Part shown: piece after piece, positions 11,407 to 22,694 of the stretch
How the letters are laid out: each line of letters begins with the position of its first letter
Position numbering within the stretch: the stretch's first letter is position 1
Assembly: GCA_030734395.1 (NCBI GenBank)
Contig: JAUZTG010000029.1
Location: forward strand, 4,464,001 to 4,528,000
Reading direction: 5' to 3'
DNA: 64,000 nt
From: Sarocladium kiliense
Lineage: Eukaryota > Ascomycota > Sordariomycetes > Hypocreales > Sarocladiaceae
Program-made: the position numbers and the translations under genes
The notes under the pieces: model-generated
Told to the model about the DNA's origin: nothing
The model's database searches: none
What the model saw: only the letters and a program-made list of their open reading frames with translations

Positions 11407-12255
11407 GGGTGAGCTTCTGGCTTCAAACGGTCGAAACAAAGAGATGATGTCGTTCTTGTGGGCATCGTGTATGGAGCCCGAGCGGCGGGATAGGGGGTAT
11501 ATGAAGGAGAAGACCGTAGTGCAGCAGGCTTGAGACTTCAACATGAACCAACATCACACTATGTTCTAATCACCAATCGCTTTTACTCGAGATTCATGTT
11601 CCACAAAGTTCTCGTGATATCATTTTGTCATTTGTGCGTAACTAACTGAGCAGCAACTCTTCGGTCATGTTTTCGTTTTCCCGTGCGTGATCCGTAGTGA
11701 AGCGCAGGATGTTAGTCGGGCACCGTACCTTGCCATTCAGAAGCCCGCCGTCATTGTCGCAGAGTCCATGTCAATTGCAACAATATCGGAATCCAAGAAG
11801 AATATCAGCGCTTCCGAAGATCTACGAAATTCCCTGATGGAATAAAACTTGGTGCGAATTTGGGACGACTTACAAGCTCTCGGCTTAAGCCACAGGGCTG
11901 GGACGGCGACCCCACAGCGGAATCTCGGGCTCGGTTCCCCAGCTTTCAACTCCCGCAATCGGGGTCCAGCACTGTCGCGCTTGGATTCCGCCTCTGACGC
12001 AACGGCGACGCCGTGGTTAGCCTTCGGCCGCTGCTTTCCGCGCGCGCCGACCTGACGGGTGGTGGGGTGAAGGACTGCACGCAAGCAATGCCTGACACAA
12101 TCTCCTCCATGCTTGTGCAGTCTTGGGGAAATCTCCAACTTGCATTTCGTGGCTGTATTTGTTCTGAGCTTCTGTCATCACCTTTCCCGCATCAGTCAAG
12201 AGTTACGACAAGAACGCTTCATCCCTCCAAGCATCACCAGCCTCACTTCGTCACC
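11407..12255. other. Intergenic, fahA promoter region
   Basis: These 849 bases lie between the MFS gene and fahA. An open frame runs in from 12013 into fahA, but its first 81 codons have no family support, so this part is taken as promoter and 5' leader. Confidence 0.5.
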
Positions 12256-13603
12256 ATGGCTTCGTGGCTCGATATCTCACCCTCAAGCCACTTCTCGCTG
12301 GCAAACATTCCCTTTGGCATCATTTCAACTGCCACCAGCTCAACGCATCGACCGGCCATTGCCATCGGAGACTATGCTCTCGATCTACAGGCGTTTGCTC
12401 AGGGAGGCGGCTTCTCTGCCAACTCAACCTTGGAGAAGCAAGCTGCAGTCTTCTCTTCCCTGACACTGAATGACCTCGCTGCTCTCGGCCGGCCATTCCA
12501 CCGCGAACTGAGGGCATACTTGCAATCTGTTTTTGCGGCAGATACCCCGCATGCCGCTCTGCTGAAAGACAACTCTTCACTGCGCGGTGCCGCTCTGCTG
12601 CCCCTCAAAGATGTCACCAACCACCTGCCTCTCACCATTGGCGATTACACCGACTTCTATGCTGGCAAGCACCATGCTTACAACATTGGCTGCCTCTTCC
12701 GTGGCCCAGACAATGCCCTGCAGCCCAACTACACACACCTGCCAGTCGCCTACCACGGTCGCGCCTCTAGTGTAGTGGTATCTGGTACGCCAATCCGACG
12801 CCCTTGGGGCCAGATCCTGGCCGATCCAAAAGCGGAGCCTAAGATCCCTACGTTCACGCCATGCAGGCGTTTCGATATCGAACTTGAGCTGGGCATGTTT
12901 ATTTGCGGTGGCAATGAACTTGGCAGCCCCGTCGCGGTTGGTAAAGCAGATGAGCACATCTTCGGCTATGTCCTGATGAACGACTGGAGCGCGCGGGATA
13001 TCCAGGCCTGGGAATATGTTCCCTTGGGACCGTTCACATCGAAGAACGTGGGCACAAGCATCAGCCCTTGGGTTGTGTTGGCAGATGCGATGGAGTCTTT
13101 CAAGACTCAGGGTATCCCCAACGACTCGGAGATTTCGTCATACTTGAAAGAGCCCACAAAGGAGAGCCTCCTTGACATCAACCTTGAGGTCGACCTGATC
13201 AGTAAGACATAACTTGTCCTCATGATGTGAAACAATAAGCAAGCTAACCCGTTCTATAGCTGCGGAGGGGACTCGCACAACAATCTCCAAGACCAACTCT
13301 AAGAACTTGCTCTGGTCCTGGCCGCAGATGATTTCTCACCACACAGTCACTGGTTGCAACTTGCGGACGGGCGATCTTCTCGGGTCTGGCACGATCTCAG
13401 GGCCCGAGGCTGGCACAGAGGGAAGCATGCTTGAGCAGACGCAAGGGGGCAAAGGCACCATTAAGCTCTCAAACGGAGAGGAGCGCAAATTCCTGCAAGA
13501 TGGTGACACAATCGTTATTAGGGGTCAGGCTGGTTGTGAGGGTGCATTGATTGGCTTCGGCGAGGTCTCTGGCACCATTCAAGCACCCCTGGATCTCTCG
13601 TAG
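12256..13603 (+). CDS. fahA: Fumarylacetoacetase
   Basis: Two exons (12256-13201, 13260-13603) encode 429 residues; the A. nidulans protein has 431. The start at 12256 has a CACCATGGC context and gives the family N-terminus with SHFSLANIPFGI. Translation could in principle begin at 12013, but those extra residues look random. The enzyme cleaves fumarylacetoacetate to fumarate and acetoacetate, the last step of phenylalanine, tyrosine and phenylacetate degradation. Residues equivalent to the mammalian active site are present at the same spacing: Asp133 and His140 in DFYAGKHH, Glu209 and Glu211 in FDIELELG, and Asp243 in LMNDWSARD. It lies tail to tail with maiA, which makes its substrate, 151 bases apart. 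Confidence 0.97.
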
Positions 13604-13754
13604 GGCAGATGATCCAATAATGGGATAACGCGATAAGAATACATGGCGAAAACATCTGACACATTCATTTCTTGAACTTGAAAACTATTCTTTATTGCGC
13701 ACCACTTCAGCACGAAGGTCTCCGAATGTATGTACGGGCCGCCATTGTCTGCCT

Positions 13755-14432
13755 TCAGTCCTTGCCCCGAAGCTCTGGCGGACAGTCCTTTTGTCGAAAG
13801 TACGACGCCTGTTGAACGGCCGGTACTTCGTTGAGGCTCTTGACGATCTTACTGATTGTCGGGAATTGCTCAATATCAATCTCCAGTCTTTCCGCGTTCC
13901 ACACAGCGGGCATGAGACAGCAATCTGCGACCGTGACAGCATCCCCAACCGAGTACTTGCCAGCCCACTTCACAACGACTGCCTCATAAGCCTGCAAGCC
14001 CTCAATTGTGGCTCGCTTCATCCATTCGGCTGCCTGATCTTCGCTGGCAACCTGCTTGATGTACTGTCGGAGCTTTAGATTCGTAATAGGCTGGATATCT
14101 GCAGCGACGATGGATGCGAGTGATCGCGCAGCAGCCCTCGCAGCGGGGTTCGAGGGAGGTGGGAGAAGAGATGGTCCCGTGCCAGCATGAACTTCGTCGA
14201 TGTACTCAACAGCAGGCATAGATTGGGTTATTCTCATGTCCGAGGCCGCATGACAGATTAGAAGAGGCACTGTAGCGGACGGGTTCAATGCGCGATGGGC
14301 TTCTGAGCGTTGCTCGCCCTTGAGGAGATTGATTGGGACGTCATCATAAGAAATGCCCTTGAGATGAAGCGCGATACGGACGCGGGCAGTGCATGAAGAG
14401 CGGAAGTAGCCGTACAGCGTGTAGTCAGGCAT
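13755..14432 (-). CDS. maiA: Maleylacetoacetate isomerase (zeta-class glutathione transferase)
   Basis: A single exon of 225 residues, close to the 230 of A. nidulans MaiA. The N-terminal thioredoxin-like domain has the zeta-class active-site motif SSCTARVRIAL (Ser13, Cys14), preceded by YGYFR. The helical C-terminal domain contains YSVGDAVTVADCCLMPAVWNA, the conserved N-capping region of this class. Using glutathione as cofactor, it converts 4-maleylacetoacetate made by HmgA into 4-fumarylacetoacetate for FahA. It has no intron, unlike the other cluster genes. This gene closes the recognisable cluster. Confidence 0.95.
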   Translation of the reverse strand: MPDYTLYGYFRSSCTARVRIALHLKGISYDDVPINLLKGEQRSEAHRALNPSATVPLLICHAASDMRITQSMPAVEYIDEVHAGTGPSLLPPPSNPAARAAARSLASIVAADIQPITNLKLRQYIKQVASEDQAAEWMKRATIEGLQAYEAVVVKWAGKYSVGDAVTVADCCLMPAVWNAERLEIDIEQFPTISKIVKSLNEVPAVQQASYFRQKDCPPELRGKD

Positions 14433-15623
14433 CTTGTCTCGTGATGGACTCGGCAGCCTTCAGTGTCACAATCAGGTAGACTACTTGTCAGAGCAATATG
14501 CAAGAAGCTATCAAATACACAAGATCAGGCCCACGCAGCCATACCCCGGAAATCTGGGGAAACAGTCGGATAGCTCAGGGCGGCGGGAAGTAAGTCGAGT
14601 CAATGCTTAGGCCGAGCGTATCCGAAGCCGCCAGCATTCCGCCCCCCCAAAAAGACTTCCTAATTGAGTAATACACGCAATTCCGTGTGTTGAGCTGTCT
14701 GCTGTCTTTCAGCAGGTGTGGAGTTGAGTAGTCCTACATTGCCCAATTGCTCGTCCGAGAATCCGATGGAGCGCTTAAGAAACTGGGTGTCAACGGCGGT
14801 ATAATCGATAGCTGCGGCTGACCATCAAGAGTCTGTTGGTGCACCTGTGCGGCAGATCAAACAACTGAATTCAGCTTTACCCAGCTTCCGAAGAGGAATT
14901 TTGATGGATTCAATTGGTCCAGACGCGAGTTTACCCAGGAAGCAAGCGCAAGAACGGATGGAGTTCCTTTCTTACAGGTTATGACCAGTCTTCATCGCTT
15001 CCTACCCCGTGCTACAACGCAAGCCGACCCAATCGTAAAGGCGCAATACCGCAACCTAAAGGCCATTCGAGGTGCTTATCCCTGGCTGTGGTATATTCAA
15101 CGTCAAATCCAATAGGTGCGGTATGCGAAACCTTATGACGTGGTAGCATCCGGCAATAGAGCTTGGGGAGTTTCAATTAACCAGTAGCTTGAAACCTCAC
15201 AGAACAGATCATTGGTGCGCAAGTCCGAACACGAGTCGGCAATCACGTACCAACTCGGCAATGAGACGATGATCTTCAATATCAACGCGGGGTATCCCCT
15301 CCTCCACATTGATTCCCCACGATGTCTCTGATAGCTATTGGGCCGCAAAGAGGTCGACGAATCATCCCGATGGCAGTTGCCTCTTCTAGGCGCAAATGGC
15401 TGGGGCGATGGAACGCTGGCTTGTTCGTGTGGGATCCAATTCATCCAGATACAGATGACAGAACAGGTTGAACGGGATCATCTGATTTAGGAGAATAGGT
15501 AGATCGTACCTGAGCCTCCGTCTAAGTATAAGAGCAGACAGGGAATCATGTTCGGGTTGCTCTCCTCACACATTGCCAATCACTCTTGAGACTAGTCTTT
15601 GATATGCAAAGCAGAGATCCAAG
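14433..15623. other. Divergent intergenic region between maiA and the alpha-galactosidase gene
   Basis: These 1191 bases hold two divergent promoters. A TATAAGA element at 15527-15533, about 95 bases before the alpha-galactosidase start, is the only clear element. A run of Cs at 14641 (CCCCCCCC) is noted. There is no supportable gene. Confidence 0.5.
15527..15533 (+). promoter_or_regulatory. TATA-like element of the GH27 gene
   Basis: TATAAGA lies 91-97 bases upstream of the proposed start codon at 15624, a plausible distance for a fungal gene with a short leader. Confidence 0.45.
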
Positions 15624-17011
15624 ATGAAGACATCGCAAGTGATTTTCGCTTCCAGCACTGCAGAGCTCGTCTCTGCTGCGACCCTGTCCAGAAGATTGGA
15701 CAATGGCCTGGGCCTGACTCCATCCATGGGTTGGAGCGGATGGGTATGCCTTCCGTCTGCCATTCGCGACTAGATCACAGGCTGACCCAAAGGCATAGAA
15801 CGTAGCACAATGCGACTCGGCTTCTGAAAAATACGCCCTCGACACCGCCAACGCCTTCGTCTCTCTCGGTCTGAAGGACCTTGGCTACCAATACGTCAAC
15901 ATCGACGACTGTTGGACTGTGAAGTCTGGTCGCGACGAGAACGGCAACTTGATTCCCGATCCCGACAAGTGGCCCCGCGGAATGAAGGCTGTGGCCGATG
16001 ATATTCATGCCCTTGGCCTCAAGTTCGGTCTGTACGGCTGTGCTGGGAAGCTCACCTGCGCAAGCTACCCGGGCTCCGAGGGCTATGAGCAAAACGATGC
16101 TGAGTCTCTCGCTTCTTGGAATGTCGACTTCTGGAAGTACGACAACTGCTACACTCCATGCAAGGATGGCGACAATGTCCAGGTCTGTGCTAACCCTGAC
16201 CCGTCTACGAAGGAGTGGTATGGACGCATGCGAGATGCGTTGCTCAATGTTCAGGACACGTACGATATCCTCTTTAACATGTGTTCTTGGGGTGTCGAGG
16301 ATGTCTGGGAGTGGGGTGAGCCCTATGGCAACTCTTGGAGGATTGATCACGATAATTGGCAGGATTGGGAGTCGGTTCAGCGAATCGGTAGCAGGGCGGC
16401 GAAGATCTGGGACTACTCAGCTCCAGGAGGCTTCAACGATCTCGACATGCTTGTAAGTATCTCGATCTCATGGCAGTTGAGCTCTTATTGACATAACTAG
16501 GTTGTCGGAAATGATGTCTTGACGGAGAACCAGGAGCGACTTCATTTCGGGCTTTGGGCTATTGCCAAGTCTCCCTTGATTCTGGGAACGGACATGACCA
16601 CGATCCCTGACTCTACCCTCGCTATTGTGAGCAACAAGGTTCGTCCCTCACCATCGAACATCGATTTCAGCAATTTCTGACACGAATCTGAAGGGCATAA
16701 TCGATATTAACCAAGACCCTCTCGGCGTAGCTGCCACCACATTCCAGCCACCAGGCGCCCCAGCTCCTGTGGACGGCCAGATTTATACATACTGGGCTGG
16801 ACCTCTAACTGATGGTGTGGCTTTGGGTCTCACCTCGGTTGGAGGTGCCAGTACCGTGTCAGTTAACTTCGCGGACGTCCCAGGTCTCGGAGAGGGTAGC
16901 TGGAGCTGGGAAGAGATGTACAGCGGACAGACTGGAACAAGTGAAAGCGTGTCTTTCGATCTCGCCGAGGATGATATGGCTGTGCTCAAGGTGACCTCGT
17001 CATCCAAGTAA
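15624..17011 (+). CDS. GH27 alpha-galactosidase
   Basis: Four exons (15624-15743, 15799-16452, 16501-16638, 16694-17011) encode 409 residues. The mature start RRLDNGLGLTPSMGWSGW is typical of fungal GH27 enzymes. The nucleophile lies in FWKYDNC (Asp155) and the acid/base in GGFNDLDML (Asp254/Asp256). Other family stretches are YVNIDDCW, KFGLYGCAGKLTC and INQDPLGVA. The enzyme removes alpha-1,6-linked galactose from galacto-oligosaccharides or galactomannan and should be secreted. The predicted N-terminus (MKTSQVIFASSTAELVSA) is only weakly hydrophobic for a signal peptide, so the start may be imperfectly placed or the leader altered. The intron 3 acceptor is an AAG. It lies tail to tail with the DnaJ gene. 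Confidence 0.88.
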
Positions 17012-17161
17012 GGGGATATGCTTCCAAGCATGGGGAAGGAAAACAGAAGTGGATATATCCATGTCTATACTATCACCCGCAGAAAGGTCGCTTGCAAGCC
17101 CCGGAGCTAGTGATAGCAATGCTCCCTACAGCCAACCAACATCACTCCATGGTCCATTCGC

Positions 17162-18856
17162 TTAGGCCTTCTCAGACGTGCTGGCCTCTGCGGCTGCCGG
17201 TTGTTCGGCAGTTTCGTGCTTGTGATCTTTGTGGTGTCGCTTCTCACGCTTTGCCTTCTTCTCCTCATCCTTCCGCATCGCTGCCTCCGCGACAAGCTGT
17301 TCGAATATCAGGTGGTCGCCCTCCTCGTCGGGTGTTCTCACAGCCTTTGGCAAGTTAGTATAAGTAGTAGACCAGAGCTACGGGATCGCGTTTAACATAC
17401 CTTAGCAAAGATCTCGCCGATGAGAACCATTGCCTGCGCTCTCTCCAGGCGCTTGTTGAGGGGGACTTTCTTATCGTAAAGCACATTGTCGCACACCTCA
17501 CGCAAGACGCTCTGAATCTCAAACTTGCTCCCGCGCCATGCCGCTGTGAGAATCTTGCCAGTCACGCGACGCTCGTACTCGACGCGCTTCTCATCCGTCC
17601 AGTCCTCGCCACCTTTCTCCTCCATCTTGGCCATGTCCTCCATAGTCTGCTGCGCATCGATGGCACTGCTGATGGTATTCCATGTCTCCTTGACCAAGGT
17701 GCCCTTATCGCGCAAACGGCTGAAAAAGCCGCCAATACCAAGAAATTTCTGGCTGCGTAGGAGGCCAGATGCCTTTGACAGGTAGGTTTGGCCGATGGCG
17801 TGCAGAATCTCGATGCCGAATGACTCCATCTTGAGGTTCTCGACTTCAAGTGACGTCTTAGCTTGAAATGCCTTGGTAACATCGTAGCCCTTGTCAGTTT
17901 CGGTCCAGACACTGATGCGATCGACCAGCTTCCGAGCCAGGGTGTCGACACGTTCTTGACGAATACGAGCTCTTTCTCTCTCATGTGCAGCAAGCTTCTC
18001 TCTTTGCTCCTTGCTAAGGCCACCCTTTTTCTTCTCCTTCCGGCGAAGAGCCTCCTCGGACATGTCTCCATCATCTGTGTCGTCGTGGGCCTTGTCGGTG
18101 AGAGCGGGTCGTAGAGGAATCTGTGTTCTGCTTTGCGAAGCAGATGATGGGGCGGGGGATTTCGCCTCGTATCTTGGGGGAGGGTCTGGAATTGCGCTCG
18201 TTGCTCCACTGCTTGGTTCCTTCACATCATCCACAACGACAGCAGGCGGTGCTTGGCCAGCTGGGCGAGGGGCATCGGCAGTCCCCTCCTGCTCCTTCAT
18301 GCTAGCCTTGATAGCCTCGTCAGTCCCTGGGAACTCCGGATCCTTCCCAGCGGCTGCTGGTCCAGTCTGGTCAGCTGAGCCTGCCGCAGCGGCAGCTGCA
18401 GCGGCTTCCTCTTCAGCAGCCTCCTGTTGTGCCTCTTCCATGGTAATGTCCATAGTAGCGGTGAGATCCTTCATGAGACTAATCTCACCGATCCAATCCA
18501 CGAAGGCCTCGCCCCCGAAGATGGAAGAGAAGAACTCCGCCGGGTCGGCGAAGCCCTCTTGAGGCTTTGCATGGTCCTTGCCGAACTTATCGTACGCGGC
18601 CCGCAGATCTTTATCGGAGAGAACTTGGTATGCTTCACCTATGTCCTGGAACTTCTCGTGGGCAGTCGGGTCATCGGGGTTCTTGTCTGGGACATGGAGT
18701 CAGTCCGAATATTCTGTAGCGCATCAAGATGTGTCGCTCCAGTGGCATACCTGGGTGGTGAATGATTGCCAGCTTGCGATATGCCTTCTTGATCTCGACA
18801 TCGGTCGCGGTCGGCTGCACCCCAAGGGTGTCGTAATAAGCCGTGTCGACAACCAT
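17162..18856 (-). CDS. J-domain co-chaperone with DnaJ-X domain (Caj1/Djp1 type)
   Basis: Three exons (18856-18751, 18686-17401, 17344-17162) give 524 residues. The J-domain occupies residues 4-75 with its HPD motif at 34-36; the HPD codons are split by intron 1. A Gly/Phe stretch follows (EFFSSIFGGEAF), then a long acidic, Ala/Glu/Pro-rich low-complexity linker and a Lys/Glu-rich segment. The C-terminal part from about residue 270 matches the DnaJ-X domain of yeast Caj1 and Djp1. The tail is highly charged, with a Lys/His-rich stretch. Such proteins stimulate an Hsp70 ATPase; Djp1 assists peroxisomal and mitochondrial protein import. The cellular site here cannot be read from the sequence. 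Confidence 0.9.
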
Positions 18857-20595
18857 GGCTTGTTCGTGCGTACGATACGGCCGTGAAAATTACAGTGTCG
18901 CTGAATGGAAAAGGTAGGAGAGTTGGGTCGCCGGTGTGATGATTGGGGAGATGGAAGTTTGAGGAGAGGACCTGTTCAACGATCGCCATTGTGTTGGAGG
19001 CGGTGCGAAAATTCCACGCCACAGCAACCCAGTGCTACGTAATGGCGGGGCAGTGATCGTGCGGATTCGCAAGCCTATGCGCCTCCAAGGCGGACTCTGC
19101 GCATGTGATAGACCTCTAGACACTTTGTCTTTAGAATTGCATTGATTGGATTCTTTGCTACGTTCGCGTACTTTGATCAGCCTTCTTCGTTGCATCTGAG
19201 CAGCTCTTTTGACTGGAATCGAGACGCAGCCCTGGCGATTGCGCATGCGTTCTTACTGATGGCTCTGTAACGCATGCTCGCGAAGGTAAGCAACAGCATC
19301 GCTGCTAAGTGCCATATTCGCCGAACTCACGGTTATCGGCAACATCCGATTATTGATTTTTGACATGTCTGGGATGTACTTCGGCGAAATGTCACTATGA
19401 CCTGCTCCCGAACAGGTGCTAGCCGGAGCCCAACCGACAGGCGGCCGACAGCTCGGATGAGATCTCAGACAATGTGGCATGGTACTGTTGGCACTAGCAA
19501 CAATCTCCGGTGATTGTTTATCAGGTTCGCTAAGCCTGACATGACCCTTGGCCACTGCGAATCAGCCATCGAAGCAGCTTCCAGCACTTCATGTAGAACA
19601 ATCGTCTGAGGCATAGTCAACAAATCACGAGGAGCATGATCCCCAAGCAGTTTGTCGTGCCATCGTATTGGTCCTACGGCCTAACCTGCTTCGAAATGTT
19701 CAACGCCTCGATGGACACTTCGGCTCATGGGCCGACATCGCCTCTGGTAAGGCAAGTGCCACCCTCTACTCCGTACGTTGTCGAAAAACGAAATATGGAC
19801 ACGCGGGACCACGCGGCGAGCGGCAGTAACGGGTATTCGATGTTTCGAGTAACTAATACACTTTGGCTGAGCCTCCTCGAGTTATGACTGTCAATACCGA
19901 CCCTTGGGTTACTGCAAGCGATGCCACGTCGCTCGGCATGATCCGAGTAGCTGATTCACTCACTGATGCTGAATTGGTGGCCAGCAACTGTGAGTCTACA
20001 GTCGTCTTTGGGAAAGCGAGGCCCTCGTTCTTGTAGGCCACTGGAGAGTCGAGAGGCCACCAACCAGAGCTTGAAATTGATCGGGGTTTCTGCCTGATCT
20101 TGGTAGCCCCGGTTTTCAGGCTCAGCTCTCCAATCATGCCCCGCGAATCAGCCATGGATGCGAGATTAACCACTGTAATCACCCGCTGGAAAGTCCTACT
20201 AACGATCCGCTAGACGCGCTACCCCACTGCCATGCCGTCGGTTCAGCGCCCCGCATCCCCTATGGTCCCCTGCTGTTCCCTGTCCATTGCTGCTGATGGT
20301 GGTGTGGCTGTCAGCCTGCTTAGCTGTCTTCACCAATTGCCCAACACGTTGCGCCTCCAACTCCGAAAAGTCCTGCTCCCACCCTCTCACCTCCTCGACC
20401 ATCCTTCATCCCCTCAGGTCGTCGCATGCGCAGACATTTGCTTGTTCTGCCTTCTTTTGCCTCGTCTGTATAATTCAGCTTCTTTCCCGTTGGTCTAACG
20501 ATTTCAACATTCTTGCAACTCCGTCGGCCTTGTCATCTGGCTCTGTTCACACTCTTTTCCCACGCCTAATTACCCCCCTCTTACCTCCTACCAGG
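18857..20595. other. Divergent intergenic region between the DnaJ gene and ERG9
   Basis: These 1739 bases contain no open frame with family resemblance. The last 200 bases before ERG9 are pyrimidine-rich on the plus strand, as expected for the leader of a well-expressed fungal gene. A TATAAT lies near 20467. Confidence 0.5.
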
Positions 20596-22152
20596 ATGGT
20601 TTCCGCCTACTACCTCACCCATCCGGGTGAGCTGCGCGCTATGATCCAGTGGTAAGGCTCCGAACACCACCGAATCTCTTTTGACAATGGCTTTCTGACA
20701 ATTCTCGCAGGAAGGTGTGGCACGACCCTATTCACAAGCGCGACCCCGAGAAGGAAACCCCTGAGCTTCAAGAATGCTTCCGGTTCCTCGATCTCACCAG
20801 TCGCAGTTTCGCTGGTGTAATCCAAGAGCTCAACCCCGAGTTGCTCGTTCCTGTTACACTCTTCTACCTCGTCCTCCGCGGCCTCGATACCATTGAAGAT
20901 GATATGACCATCCCCATCGAGAAGAAGGTTCCCCTTCTGCGCAACTTCCACGAAACGATGGAGCAGGATGGCTGGCAATTCCACGAAAGCAAAGAGAAGG
21001 ACGCCGAGCTCCTCGCCAAATTTGACGTTGTCATCATAGAGCTCAAGAAGCTCCAGCCCAAGTACTATGAGATCATCAAGGATATGACTATGAAGATGGG
21101 CAATGGCATGGCCGATTATGTTCAGGACGAAGAAATGATCAAAAATGGCGTCAAGACCATTGATGACTACGAGCTTTACTGTCACTACGTCGCGGGACTG
21201 GTAGGCGAGGGTCTGACTCGTCTGTTTGTCTCCTCTGAGCTTGCGAACCCTAAGCTCGCAGACCGACCGTCCCTCACCGAGTCAATGGCTCAATTTCTGC
21301 AGAAGACCAATATTATCAGAGATATCGCTGAAGACTGGCAGGATGGTCGCCGCTGGTGGCCGAAGGAGATCTGGAGCAAGCACGTCGAGAAGTGGGATGA
21401 TCTTTTTGACCCACAGCACCTTGAGGCTGCCCTCAACTGTTCCTCCGAGATGGTTTTGGATGCTCTCAAACATGCCGAAGAGTGTCTCTTTTACATGGCC
21501 GGTATGCGCGACCAGAGCTGCTTCAACTTCGTTGCTATTCCTCAGGGTATGGCCATTGCCACCCTCGAGAAGGTTTTCCGAAACCCTGATGTCTTCAAGA
21601 AAAACGTCAAAATCACCAAAGGTGTTGCGTGCCAGATCATGCTTGACTCGACCCAAAATCTCTACACTGAAGCCGAAGTCTTCCGGAAGTTTGCCCGCAA
21701 GATTCACAAGCGCAACGATCCTCGTGACCCGAATTACCTCGCTATTAGTGCCCAGTGCGCCAAGGTACGCTCTGATACAACAAGATCGGACGAAGACCGC
21801 AAGGCTAACAGATTTACCAGATCGAGCAGTTCATCGAGACATTGTATCCTAGGCAGAACCCCGACAAGCTCAAGGCCGAGGTTGTAAGAAGGGAGAACAA
21901 GGAGCCATCAATGGACCCTGGCGAGGCCGCGGTTCTGTTCGGCGTTGTTCTGCTGTGTCTTCTCCTCATTTCTGGACTCATGGTACGCTAGACTTTCTCT
22001 GATCCTGACGCTCATCCACTGACAATTTACAGATTGGCACAGCCTGGATCCTAGGTGCAAGATTCGACACGATCTTCAAGCAGGAAAGTGTGTACTGGCC
22101 CGGTCAGGAACCTGACGCCAGCTCAAGTGGTGTTGTTCACCAGGAGTTGTAA
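20596..22152 (+). CDS. ERG9: Squalene synthase (farnesyl-diphosphate farnesyltransferase)
   Basis: Four exons (20596-20651, 20711-21764, 21821-21982, 22033-22152) give 463 residues. The enzyme joins two farnesyl diphosphates to presqualene diphosphate and reduces that to squalene with NADPH, the first committed step of ergosterol synthesis. Both Mg-binding Asp-rich motifs are present: DTIEDD at 78-83 and DIAED at 223-227. Further hallmarks are LVLRGLD, YCHYVAGLVGEGL and FCAIPQ-like FVAIPQGMA. A C-terminal membrane anchor (about residues 402-432, FGVVLLCLLLISGLM) fixes it to the ER and is encoded across exons 3 and 4. The acceptor at 21820 is preferred over one 9 bases earlier because it gives AKIEQFIE, the usual family wording. 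Confidence 0.97.
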
Positions 22153-22694
22153 TTATATTGACGGTATATCCTTCTAATGCTAGCGTGTTGGGAAAATTTG
22201 AAGTACATTTCTTGCACTCGGTGCCAATTGGCTCGACGATGAGGTGAATTATGCGGAACTGACCAACATGCATACTTAATGCCCCCCAGCCCCAAGATCA
22301 GCATGGATGTCAAATTGCAATCCAGTCCTTCCATGACTGTGGTTGTGCCGAAGAAATGCTTATATCGATTCCTGACTTTTGAGTCACTTGGCGACGACAC
22401 TGTGCTACCCCCAGATCTCAGACTGGTGATGGCCTCTGTTGGCGAGTCAACATTCCGCCCACGACAGATAGTGAGAGATAAGAGATGAGAGATGAGATAT
22501 CCGTCATATCAGGGTTTCCATATTTTGGCAAAGAATTCTTTTTACAAGTTCCGCTATACATTATGCTGAACAGGCGAATCTATTTATATACAGTCCAGAC
22601 GACCCAAAAGGCTGCCGACTTGATGAAGTGAAGTGAGCGATGGCATTACATCCTCTCTGGTTTTGAGATACGCATCAGGAGCACTGCACGCTGA
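22153..22694. other. Intergenic, convergent 3' ends
   Basis: These 542 bases separate the convergent ERG9 and protease genes. A short GAGATGA-type tandem stretch lies at 22471-22499. Nothing else is recognised. Confidence 0.5.

Noticed and set aside
12013..12255. In-frame N-terminal extension of fahA
   Set aside because: Eighty-one residues without family similarity; the start at 12256 has better context and gives the expected length.
15775..16350. 191-codon minus-strand frame opposite the alpha-galactosidase gene
   Set aside because: Shadow of the GH27 exon; composition is not protein-like.
17562..18209. 215-codon frame overlapping the DnaJ gene
   Set aside because: Alternative frame of the DnaJ-X gene, without domain match.
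20610..21185. 191-codon minus-strand frame opposite ERG9
   Set aside because: Mirror of squalene synthase codons, a by-product of codon bias on the other strand.
22471..22499. GAGATGA-type short tandem stretch
   Set aside because: Too short and imperfect to be more than simple sequence in a 3' region.
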